Shown here: piece after piece, positions 8,801-15,043 of the stretch | Layout: each line of letters opens with the position of its first letter | How positions within the stretch are numbered: position 1 is the first letter of the stretch | From: Alphaproteobacteria bacterium | GTDB lineage: Bacteria; Pseudomonadota; Alphaproteobacteria; UBA9219 | Length of the DNA stretch: 16,283 nt | NCBI GenBank assembly: GCA_028865155.1 | Contig: JAGWKW010000005.1 | Location: 1 to 16,283, forward strand | Reading direction: 5' to 3' | Translations under genes and position numbers: made by a program | Notes under the pieces: generated by a model | The model's database searches: none | Told to the model about the DNA's origin: nothing | Seen by the model: the letters and a program-made list of their open reading frames with translations, nothing else

Positions 8801-9611
8801 AGGCTTGTTGGCCGGACGCTATGAGCAGATCCTTTATGTAACGCCCTATGAAACGGTCGGCGAAGGAATGGGCTTTTTACCGGGCAGCGTAGGCGAAAAA
8901 ACGCATCCATGGAACGAGAAATTCTTTAAATACTGCATCGAGTTTCTGGGGAAAGAGCAATTCAACAAGTTGCGGCAGGACAAGATAATCGATACGCCTC
9001 CCTTGCAGTTTATGCGCGGCGCGACGCTAAAAGGTTGTTTCGTCATTCTTGACGAGGCCCAGAATGCGACATTGGATCAGTTCAAAACCTTTATGACTCG
9101 TTTGGGAGAGGAATCGAAAACCATTATTGCCGGTGATATGGAGCAATCTGATCTTGAAGGATCGAGGAGACAGAGAACCTATAAACTGCCGAATACGGTG
9201 CAATTGAAGCAGGTCGAAGACGAGTGCAGGGTCCATTTGTTCATTGAAGATATAGGCTGGGTTGATGTGGGGGCGGCCGATGATCTGGGCACATTCGACA
9301 AAACGGGCGATACGATGTGGTACAGACCGCGTAGCGGATTTCCCCATGGGCTTATACTGCATACCACACCGGATCATGTTGGCGTGGTTGTGTTTAGCGA
9401 ACTGGACATTAGGCGCAGTCCTCAGGTGGCAGCTGCTGTGGCGCTGGAAAATGAAGCCAAAATGGATTCGCCGACTTCTACCCCTCCAACCGGGATCGGT
9501 TCGTTCGACCCGCGATTGGTTCTTAATGAGTTGGCGAAACGCCGGAGCGAGTCTTCCCGTCCTCGCCTCGTTGCATCATCCCCAGCACAAAAAGGGCACG
9601 TGCTTGAGTAA
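5826..9611 (+). CDS. Giant PhoH-family ATPase with ~840-residue novel N-terminal region
   Basis: This is a 1261-residue protein, where PhoH proteins usually have about 320-350. The C-terminal third is a PhoH ATPase: Walker A GPSGVGKT (976-983), GMGFLPGSVGEKTHPW, PPLQFMRGATL, Walker B VILDEAQN (1073-1080) and GDMEQSDL (1103-1110). LDIRRSP (1193-1199) matches the family's C-terminal DVVRHP. A KH-like module (from F841, LLCGGDMVHLNRISEKTGVVF) precedes the ATPase, as in ordinary PhoH. Further upstream lie a second KH-like stretch (about 555-650), a possible third (about 673-760), a proline/lysine-rich charged linker (about 470-550) and a coiled coil (about 295-340). The N-terminal ~100 residues may be another such module. 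No signal peptide or membrane helix is visible. GGGA about 8 bp before the ATG is a weak ribosome site. PhoH-family proteins are nucleotide-driven, RNA-linked enzymes; the role here is unknown. Confidence 0.85.
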   Translation: MLSASGTFSTKIKYARRIFGDNYDYGAAKQSQTDIHRALEMAFKASISATKKEGAVEIHIKAPSASDVSVILGFLKHARRHEKKSYGALDKLLENFKAEQSGKLTRKLGGEVKVDYNEEHKNFVLQASSIILSSVKSRPASREVNAEWRDAIKFAPFEPQDLLDIAESFFKKGNRTAKSEFTKKIRNYFSLETVQGPQQPVVERTAQPIIVPRADDGIIYLPDAVAAEAREGVKLLLARKAAATAGKTNVPGENKAAEEYRAWADAVTRIARLARGIEVDFISEAPDLREALANEEASRQQRLAEIEQKLEEARNKEHDLAAEIGTLKDEASKSLKQNLGWIRRSTKSLNGEKGRLNAESRAAFEARGDIVRVGRDADLSATKTDDRPAMPVLRVGLPKGMKADENAARLLENVIRVLSDIVVKRAQQIDRYETALKQYRLSDQEFSRNYAGLKKAYDAEVRSAEKIKNEKLKKTELSRIASRNPDNKRPQPPKKKTIDVAGLGAKLRQLAPEPEREEEAFRSPPQEPARSTKQRKQQENFRRAMEENLRRGLGYPVESATIFRHMRGNNDEAIGRLSQAYGIKIYSYAVDKTGGNSQGKDYLFCIPKDGASEIPLKAYGVLAKMEAAVRIGSHALTVDDVNKLINDAEDASVPMTAMAQAAGREIAGGDKAQYIFLTRKLFPDQAERLVGDTSQSNLSFLSSKLSKVPFYIIDNRLAVSQADVDSRIHDGGGDELLSLLVLVGGKLQGVVCKGGALSQSIIGHVVSEAHKVRAAIGDGVSFTRGGKQIDSYSETLDLLADEKNGVSHLFQPQVIRQRCLEDDNFGPTETIFASQQGKKSFNLLCGGDMVHLNRISEKTGVVFTTVAADEMPGLKMAARKVSQIEEARQIVVDTMRAIAENEYGTTREAGIALSAVGLKEKGIVMPTKLSGAVAGNGRHRAEAFRLANRYTPIGKNQERFVRLMSDPQYPIVMAPGPSGVGKTMFATQVGIEGLLAGRYEQILYVTPYETVGEGMGFLPGSVGEKTHPWNEKFFKYCIEFLGKEQFNKLRQDKIIDTPPLQFMRGATLKGCFVILDEAQNATLDQFKTFMTRLGEESKTIIAGDMEQSDLEGSRRQRTYKLPNTVQLKQVEDECRVHLFIEDIGWVDVGAADDLGTFDKTGDTMWYRPRSGFPHGLILHTTPDHVGVVVFSELDIRRSPQVAAAVALENEAKMDSPTSTPPTGIGSFDPRLVLNELAKRRSESSRPRLVASSPAQKGHVLE

Positions 9612-9617
9612 AGAAAG

Positions 9618-11399
9618 CTATGCCGCCTTCGCGCCGAATTGCAGGGCGGCGAGGCGGGCATAGAGGCCGCCTTGGGCGATCAGTTCCTGATGCGTGCCGG
9701 TCGCGATGAGTTTGCCTTGTTCCATCACGATGATGCGGTCGGCATTCATGACGGTGGCGAGGCGGTGCGCGATGATGAGCGTCGTGCGTTCCTTCATCAG
9801 CTTGTCGAGCGCGTCCTGGATGAGCCGTTCGCTTTCAGCGTCGAGCGCGGATGTCGCCTCGTCGAGCAGGAGCAAAGGCGCATCGCGCAAAATCGCACGC
9901 GCGATGACGAGGCGCTGTTTCTGGCCGCCCGAAAGCCGCACGCCTTTTTCGCCCATGAAAGTGTCGTAGCCCTGCGGCAGTTGCGACAGGAATTCGTCGG
10001 CATGCGCGGCGCGCGCGGCAGCGAGGATTTGTTCCTTCGTCGCGTCGGGCCTGCCATAGGCGATGTTGCTCCACGCGTCGGTCGAGAAGATAACCGGATC
10101 CTGCGGCACGAGCGCAATGCGTGACCGGACTTCGCGCGGGTCTGCGGTTTTAATGTCCGTGCCGTCGAGGCGCACGATACCCTGCTGCGGATCGTAAAAA
10201 CGCAGCGCGAGCTGGAACAGGGTCGTCTTGCCCGCGCCGCTGGGGCCGACAATGGCGACGCGTTCGCCCGGCCTGACGGCGAGCGAGATATTGTCGAGCG
10301 CGGCCGTGTCGGGCCGCGCCGGGTAGTGGAAGGTCACGTTTTCGAACGCAATCTCGCCGCGCGGCGTCGGCATCGCGGCGGGATGTTCGGGCGCGGCAAC
10401 CTCGGGTTGGACCGCAAGAAGATCGAAGATGCGTTCGGTCGCGCCTGCGGCGCGCTGGAAATCGCCGCTCGCTTCGCTGACGGCGCCGGTGGCCGAGGCC
10501 GCGATGACGGCATAGACAATGAAGGCCATAAGCTGGCCGGACGAAATCTCGCCGCGCAGCAGATCGTGGCCGCCGACCCACAGGATCACGCAGATCGAAG
10601 TCAGGACGAGGAAGATAATCAGTGCGACGAGGAAGCCGCGCACTTTGATGTGCGTCACGGCGGTTTTAAGCGCGGCCGCGATGTTGCCGTTGAATTCCGC
10701 ACGGCTGAGTTCCTCGTGACCGAAAGCCTGCACCGTGCGGATGCCGTAGACGGTTTCTTCGGTGTTCGCGCTGACGGCGGCGACGCGTTCCTGATTGGTT
10801 TTCGACAGTTTCTTGACTTTGCGGCCGAAGGCGATGATCGGCACGACGACGGCGGGGATGACGAGAAGAACCATGCCGGTCATTTTCGCGCTGGTGGTCA
10901 GCATCATGATGAGGCCGCCGGCCAGAAGCACGCAGTTGCGCAAGGCGACCGAGACCGAGGAGCCGATCAGCGCCTGCAAAATGGCGGTGTCGGAGGACAG
11001 GCGCGACAGGATATCGCCGCTGCTCGTGACTTCGAAAAAGGCGGGGCTCAGCTTCAGGATATGGGCGTAAACGGCTTTGCGCATATCGGCCACGACCCGC
11101 TCGCCGAGCCATGAAACGAGGCCATAGCGCGCATAGGTCGCGAGCGCGAAGATGACGGCTGTGCCCATCATGAGCAGCAGCGTATGGTTAAGGACGGTCG
11201 GGTTGTGGGCTTTCAGCCCGTTGTCGATGACGTAACGCAAAATCGCCGGGATGACGAGAAAGGTCGAGCCTGCGACCAGAAGCGCCACGCCCGTGCCGAG
11301 CATGGTCAGGCGGTAGGGCCGTAAAAATCCCCACAGGCGGCGCAGGGGTTTGAGGCCGGATCGTGAGGGTGCGCCGTCGGGCGTGTTTTTGCGTGGCAT
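9618..11399 (-). CDS. MsbA-related ABC exporter (fused permease and ATPase)
   Basis: This 593-residue half-transporter has an N-terminal six-helix exporter domain (about residues 30-310) and a C-terminal ATPase. The ATPase shows Walker A GPSGAGKTT (385-393), the Q-loop in ALVPQDP, signature LSGGQ (489-493), Walker B LLLLDEATSALD (D513, E514) and the H-loop IIAHRLAT. Such proteins act as homodimers in the inner membrane. The sequence fits the alphaproteobacterial MsbA-related subgroup, whose substrates (lipid or drug) are mostly unproven. The frame is open 24 codons further upstream, but I chose the ATG at 11399 (MPRKNTPDG), with GGAG upstream, because it removes a poorly conserved-looking leader. 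The gene converges on the PhoH gene with 6 bp between stops and is divergent from acpP. Confidence 0.92.
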   Translation of the reverse strand: MPRKNTPDGAPSRSGLKPLRRLWGFLRPYRLTMLGTGVALLVAGSTFLVIPAILRYVIDNGLKAHNPTVLNHTLLLMMGTAVIFALATYARYGLVSWLGERVVADMRKAVYAHILKLSPAFFEVTSSGDILSRLSSDTAILQALIGSSVSVALRNCVLLAGGLIMMLTTSAKMTGMVLLVIPAVVVPIIAFGRKVKKLSKTNQERVAAVSANTEETVYGIRTVQAFGHEELSRAEFNGNIAAALKTAVTHIKVRGFLVALIIFLVLTSICVILWVGGHDLLRGEISSGQLMAFIVYAVIAASATGAVSEASGDFQRAAGATERIFDLLAVQPEVAAPEHPAAMPTPRGEIAFENVTFHYPARPDTAALDNISLAVRPGERVAIVGPSGAGKTTLFQLALRFYDPQQGIVRLDGTDIKTADPREVRSRIALVPQDPVIFSTDAWSNIAYGRPDATKEQILAAARAAHADEFLSQLPQGYDTFMGEKGVRLSGGQKQRLVIARAILRDAPLLLLDEATSALDAESERLIQDALDKLMKERTTLIIAHRLATVMNADRIIVMEQGKLIATGTHQELIAQGGLYARLAALQFGAKAA

Positions 11400-11623
11400 T
11401 AGGGGCCGGGCTCCATGAGCAAAGGTGAGAAAGAAGCCTGTCCGCCCTAGCACGAACGCAGCGAGAATCAAGCTTTTTCATCATGTTAGGCAAAAATGTG
11501 GCTATTTCTTGTTTTCGGCTCTGGACAAGGCGAATATCACAGAATAGAGAGAACCGTTCGGGCGTTGCGCGATTCTGGATTGCGCCGCGCCCATATCGAA
11601 TAACAACAGAAGGCTTTGTACCC

Positions 11624-11866
11624 ATGAGCGATATCGCAGAACGCGTAAAGAAGATCGTCGTCGAACATTTGGGCGTCGATGCCGCCAAGGTCACCGACAA
11701 TGCAAGTTTCATCGACGATTTGGGCGCGGACAGCCTCGACACGGTCGAACTCGTCATGGCTTTCGAAGAAGAATTCAGCGTCGAAATCCCTGACGATGCC
11801 GCCGAAAAGATTGCCACCGTCAAGGACGCGATCGACTTCATCAGCAGCAAGAAAGCCGCGGCGTAA
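11624..11866 (+). CDS. acpP: Acyl carrier protein AcpP
   Basis: This 80-residue acidic protein carries growing acyl chains on a 4'-phosphopantetheine arm. The attachment site is the DSLD motif with Ser37 ([18 protein letters not shown]). The rest of the helix II-III recognition surface ([20 protein letters not shown]) is standard. I chose the ATG at 11624, preceded by AGAAGG; the frame is open 141 bp further upstream but no ACP has such an extension. FabF follows 38 bp later. The fabD and fabG genes that often precede acpP are absent here. The upstream neighbour is instead the divergent exporter gene. Confidence 0.97.
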   Translation: MSDIAERVKKIVVEHLGVDAAKVTDNASFIDDLGADSLDTVELVMAFEEEFSVEIPDDAAEKIATVKDAIDFISSKKAAA

Positions 11867-11890
11867 CGGCCCCGGCCTTTTCGTTTTTTT
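11852..11890 (+). terminator. Stem-loop with T-tract over the acpP stop (attenuator candidate)
   Basis: AAAG-CCG-C-GGC (11852-11862) pairs with GCC-C-CGG-C-CTTT (11869-11880), with one C-C mismatch and one bulged C around a GTAACG loop. The acpP TAA stop lies in that loop. TTTTCG and TTTTTTT follow at 11878-11890. Partial termination here would leave more acpP than fabF message, which suits the high demand for carrier protein. Ribosomes finishing acpP would disrupt the stem, so the effect could depend on translation; this is inference. Confidence 0.5.
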
Positions 11891-11904
11891 GGGAGCGGAA
11901 TTCA

Positions 11905-13170
11905 ATGGGTATGCGCCGTGTCGTCGTTACTGGCATGGGTATGGTCACGCCTTTGGGGGTCGGGGTCGGCCTTAACTGGCGGCGCCTGACTTCGGGCCAA
12001 AGCGGACTTGGGCGTATTACCCATTTCGATCCTTCGGACATGACCTGTCAGGTGGCGGGCGAAGTGCGGCGCGGCGATGCGCCGGGCGAGCTTAACCTCG
12101 ATCACTATATCGAACCCAAAGAACAGAAGAAGATGGACACCTTTATCCATTTCGCCATGGTTGCGGCGGAAGAAGCGGTGAAGGACGGCGGTTATGTGCC
12201 GCAGACCGAAGAAGAGCGCGACCGCATCGGCGTGATGATCGGTTCGGGCATCGGCGGGTTGAACGAGATTTACGAAACCTCGATCCTGCTGCATGAAAAA
12301 GGCCCGCGCCGCGTGTCGCCTTTCTTCATTCCGCGCAGCCTTATCAACCTGGCTTCGGGGCAGGTCTCGATCAAATACGGCTATCGCGGCCCCAACCATG
12401 CCGTCGTCACGGCTTGCGCCACCGGCGCGCATGCGATCGGCGACGCGGCGCGTCTTATCGCTCTGGGCGACGCCGATGTCATGGTCGCGGGCGGGGCCGA
12501 AGCCGCCATTTGCCGCGTCGGCATCGCGGGGTTCTGCGCGCTGCGCGCCATGTCCACCGGTTTCAACGACACGCCGGAAAAGGCGTCGCGCCCCTATGAC
12601 AAAGGCCGCGACGGCTTCGTCATGGGCGAAGGCGCGGGCGTCGTCATTCTGGAAGAATACGAACACGCCAAGAAGCGCGGCGCGAAAATTTACGGCGAGT
12701 TGATCGGTTACGGGTTGTCGGGCGACGCCTATCACATGACCGCGCCCGCCGAAGACGGCACTGGCGGTTTCCGCGCGATGCAGATGGCGTTGAAACATTC
12801 CGGGCTGAATGCGGAACAGATCGACTATATCAATGCGCATGGTACTTCGACGCCGCTGGGCGACGAGATCGAAGTGCGCGCCGTACGGCGTTTGCTCGGC
12901 GACCATGCGGGCAAGGTCATGATGTCTTCGACCAAATCCGCCACGGGGCATTTGCTCGGCGCGGCGGGCGCGATCGAGGCGATTTATTCGATTCTCGCCG
13001 TCAAGAAAGGCGTTATTCCGCCGACACTGAATCTGGAAAATCCGTCCGAAGGGCTGGAAGGCATGGATCTCGTGCCCCTCAAGGCACGCGAGAAGAAGAT
13101 TACCGTCGCGCTGTCGAATTCGTTCGGTTTCGGCGGCACCAATGCGTGCCTGATTTTCAGGGCGGCTTGA
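11905..13170 (+). CDS. fabF: Beta-ketoacyl-ACP synthase II FabF
   Basis: FabF condenses malonyl-ACP with acyl-ACP in fatty acid elongation. The 421-residue protein opens with RRVVVTGMGMVTPLGVGV and has the full Cys-His-His thiolase triad. These are Cys171 in TACATGAH, His312 in NAHGTSTPLGD and His349 in KSATGHLLGAAGA, with the conserved Lys344. The C-terminal SFGFGGTNACLIF is standard. The length is typical. GGAG lies 9-12 bp before the ATG at 11905; a second ATG follows two codons later. It is paired with acpP, as usual. It ends 2 bp from the stop of the convergent small gene. The lytic transglycosylase gene mltG, often next in alphaproteobacteria, is not here. Confidence 0.97.
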   Translation: MGMRRVVVTGMGMVTPLGVGVGLNWRRLTSGQSGLGRITHFDPSDMTCQVAGEVRRGDAPGELNLDHYIEPKEQKKMDTFIHFAMVAAEEAVKDGGYVPQTEEERDRIGVMIGSGIGGLNEIYETSILLHEKGPRRVSPFFIPRSLINLASGQVSIKYGYRGPNHAVVTACATGAHAIGDAARLIALGDADVMVAGGAEAAICRVGIAGFCALRAMSTGFNDTPEKASRPYDKGRDGFVMGEGAGVVILEEYEHAKKRGAKIYGELIGYGLSGDAYHMTAPAEDGTGGFRAMQMALKHSGLNAEQIDYINAHGTSTPLGDEIEVRAVRRLLGDHAGKVMMSSTKSATGHLLGAAGAIEAIYSILAVKKGVIPPTLNLENPSEGLEGMDLVPLKAREKKITVALSNSFGFGGTNACLIFRAA

Positions 13171-13172
13171 TC

Positions 13173-13487
13173 TTACAATATATGGGCGACGGCGGGCTGC
13201 GTTTGCCGTGGCGCTTCGGATGCGGCCTTTGCAGGTTTGAACAGGCCGGGCAGCGCATCCATAAGCAATTCCCTTTTAGCAGGATCCTTCGCATCGCCGG
13301 GCGCGAACAGGGCGGGGTTTTCGCCGTAGGCATAGCGAATGATGGCCGTGACTTTTTTCCGGTCTTCCAGCCATTTCAGCCCGCCGTAAACCGAAAAGCA
13401 TGCGGCAAGGGTTTCCGGGTTCGCCGTTCCGTGTTTGCCGAGTTTCGCATAGACGATGTTAAGCAGGGCCGTTCCGTTTTCCGGCAT
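13173..13487 (-). CDS. Small conserved-looking hypothetical protein
   Basis: I do not recognise this 104-residue soluble protein. It opens MPENGTALLNIVYAKLGKHG, includes ACFSVYGGLKWLEDRKKVTAI, and has a proline/alanine-rich C-terminal tail. Alternating helices and charged patches suggest a small alpha-helical domain; no signal peptide, membrane span or metal motif is visible. Two in-frame ATGs lie upstream (13520 and 13505). The promoter at 13526-13554 would start RNA at about 13518-13520, so the first would be nearly leaderless. The third ATG has GAAGGA 6 bp before it, and I prefer it. The strong promoter argues that this is a real gene, although it is short and antisense-oriented to fabF and mrp. 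Confidence 0.7.
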   Translation of the reverse strand: MPENGTALLNIVYAKLGKHGTANPETLAACFSVYGGLKWLEDRKKVTAIIRYAYGENPALFAPGDAKDPAKRELLMDALPGLFKPAKAASEAPRQTQPAVAHIL

Positions 13488-13525
13488 GGGGCTTCCTTCA
13501 AGCATAGGCGTTTCCGGCATGCGCC

Positions 13526-13554
13526 ATTATACAACCATTGCTTTCGTTCCGCAA
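13526..13554 (-). promoter_or_regulatory. Sigma-70 promoter for the small minus-strand gene
   Basis: On the minus strand a TTGCGG -35 box is followed by exactly 17 bp and a perfect TATAAT -10 box (13531 to 13526). Transcription should begin about 7 bp later, near 13518-13520. This leaves a ~30-nt leader with the GAAGGA ribosome site for the ATG at 13487. It is one of the two best promoter matches in the window. The divergent mrp gene starts about 45 bp away, so the two may share this control region. Confidence 0.75.
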
Positions 13555-13598
13555 AATGGCGTTCATTCAGGCTATTGGATATGAGGCGGCGATAGGTT

Positions 13599-14699
13599 AT
13601 GTCTTCGGTCATGGCCGAGCTTATGAAACAGAAAATCGCCGAAGCGTTGCGTGCCGTCGCGTGGCAGGGCGCGGATATCGTCACGAACGGCATGGTCGCG
13701 GGCGTGACGGTGGGCGAGGGCGGCAAGGCGACGGTCGTCCTGCAAATCGTGCCGGATAAAAATGCCGATATGGACGCGCTCAGGACGCAGGTCGAAAAAG
13801 CTGCGGGTGCTGTCGAGGGTGTTGCATCGGTCGCGGTGGTGCTGACGGCGCACCAGCCTTCGGCTGCTCGCGCAGGCTACGGCTCGGCAAGTCAAGGCCC
13901 GCCGCAGCAACGGCAGGCACACGGGCCGCAAAAAATTGTTTTGCCGGGCGTGAAGTTCGTCGTTGCGGTCGCATCGGGCAAGGGTGGGGTGGGGAAATCG
14001 ACGACTGCGGTCAATCTCGCGGTTGCTTTGGCGCAGATGGGGTTGAAGATCGGGCTGCTCGACGCCGATATTTACGGGCCTTCGATTCCACGAATGCTCG
14101 GCATTTCCGGCAAGCCCGAAGCGCGCGAGGATAAAAAGCTGATCCCGCACGAACGTTACGGCATGGCGGTGATGTCGATGGGCTTTCTGGTTCCCGAAGA
14201 TACGCCGATGGTCTGGCGCGGACCCATGGTGCATAGCGCGATCACGCAATTGTTCCGCGATGTCGATTGGGGTGTGCGCGACATTCTGGTCGTCGATTTG
14301 CCGCCCGGCACCGGCGACGCGCAACTGACGATGGCGCAGTCGGCGCCTTTGTCCGGCGCTGTCATCGTGTCGACGCCGCAGGACATTGCGCTGATCGACG
14401 CGCGCAAGGGCATCGCGATGTTCGAAAAGACCGGCGTGCCGGTTCTGGGCGTGGTCGAGAATATGAGTATGTTCGTCTGCCCGCACTGCGGAACGCAAAG
14501 CGATATTTTCGGCCATGGCGGCGCACGGACCGAGGCCGAAAAGCTTGGCGCGCCGTTTTTAGGGGAAGTGCCGCTTGATATCGCCATCAGGATAAAATCG
14601 GACGAGGGGGTGCCGATGGTTTTGGCTGAACCGGGCGGCGCGGTGTCTGGGCATTATAAGGAGATAGCCGAGAAGCTGTGGCAAGCGTTGAATGTTTAG
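13599..14699 (+). CDS. mrp: Mrp/ApbC-family iron-sulfur cluster carrier ATPase
   Basis: This 366-residue P-loop protein binds and transfers Fe-S clusters in the cytosol. The N-terminal ~85 residues are a MIP18 (DUF59)-type domain (ADIVTNGMVAGVTV). A Gln/Gly/Pro-rich linker follows, then the ATPase with deviant Walker A SGKGGVGKS (G127-S134). GLLDADIYGPSIPRMLG and DILVVDLPPGTGDAQLT follow. The cluster-binding CPHC motif has Cys294 and Cys297, near ENMSMFVCPHCGT. The MIP18 part lacks the usual DPE tripeptide before the DIV, reading AVAWQGADIV. The start at 13599 is the first in-frame ATG; ATG 13611 is possible. The TAG stop at 14697-14699 lies exactly at the edge of a hairpin element. The gene is also called apbC. 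Confidence 0.93.
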   Translation: MSSVMAELMKQKIAEALRAVAWQGADIVTNGMVAGVTVGEGGKATVVLQIVPDKNADMDALRTQVEKAAGAVEGVASVAVVLTAHQPSAARAGYGSASQGPPQQRQAHGPQKIVLPGVKFVVAVASGKGGVGKSTTAVNLAVALAQMGLKIGLLDADIYGPSIPRMLGISGKPEAREDKKLIPHERYGMAVMSMGFLVPEDTPMVWRGPMVHSAITQLFRDVDWGVRDILVVDLPPGTGDAQLTMAQSAPLSGAVIVSTPQDIALIDARKGIAMFEKTGVPVLGVVENMSMFVCPHCGTQSDIFGHGGARTEAEKLGAPFLGEVPLDIAIRIKSDEGVPMVLAEPGGAVSGHYKEIAEKLWQALNV

Positions 14700-14842
14700 A
14701 ACCTGTTCATAATCTTCTAATGCCGGGCTGCAAATCGCGCTTTTCTGTGTTTTTTCTGCTCACGTATGTTGAATACGCTGCGCGAAAAAACACAGAAAAG
14801 CACGATTTTCGCCACGGCCTGAAAAGATTCTGAACAGGTTCT
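14698..14842. mobile_element. 145-nt near-symmetric hairpin, candidate MITE inserted at TTAG
   Basis: Two 70-nt arms (14698-14767 and 14773-14842) are inverted copies around a GTTGA loop. By hand alignment without gaps, 55 of 70 positions match. The outermost 12 (AGAACCTGTTCA / TGAACAGGTTCT) are identical, as is a long inner block around GCTTTTCTGTGTTTTTTC. TTAG occurs on both sides (14696-14699 and 14842-14845), consistent with a 4-bp target duplication with one extra C inside the right end. The left TTAG supplies the mrp stop codon. It has no coding capacity, so it would be a non-autonomous element moved by a transposase elsewhere. A large mrp terminator-like structure is the alternative. 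Confidence 0.65.
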
Positions 14843-14845
14843 TAG

Positions 14846-15043
14846 CGAGTTTTTATGTGGCGTTTTCACATTCGTGCCATATTCGTGACTGAAAAATATT
14901 CTTTTCCGATCAAAAAAGTATGAAAATGCCCCCTGTTTTTGGTCGGGAAGGCGCGCCTTTCATGGTATCACTTCGCCAGTGACGTGCGGCGGCATCGCCG
15001 CGAAGAAGCATTTTGGCCTCACACTCCATCTCAGGAGGCGCAA
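14846..15043 (+). promoter_or_regulatory. Structured leader region before the membrane protein gene
   Basis: This non-coding stretch is AT-rich in its first half. It holds two stem-loops. CCGATCAAAAA (14906-14916) pairs with TTTTTGGTCGG (14936-14946), 11 bp including one G-T, with a 19-nt loop. GCGGCG (14986-14991) pairs with CGCCGC (14996-15001) around GCAT. The ribosome site AGGAGG ends about 6 bp before the ATG at 15044. No promoter with both boxes at normal spacing was clear. No known riboswitch class was recognised. Confidence 0.4.

Noticed and set aside
10326..11114. A 262-codon plus-strand frame within the exporter gene
   Set aside because: It is antisense to well-conserved ABC transporter coding sequence and full of His/Asp/Arg-rich low-quality sequence.
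13572..14516. A 314-codon minus-strand frame opposite mrp
   Set aside because: It is the shadow of a clear Mrp gene, with no recognisable domain.
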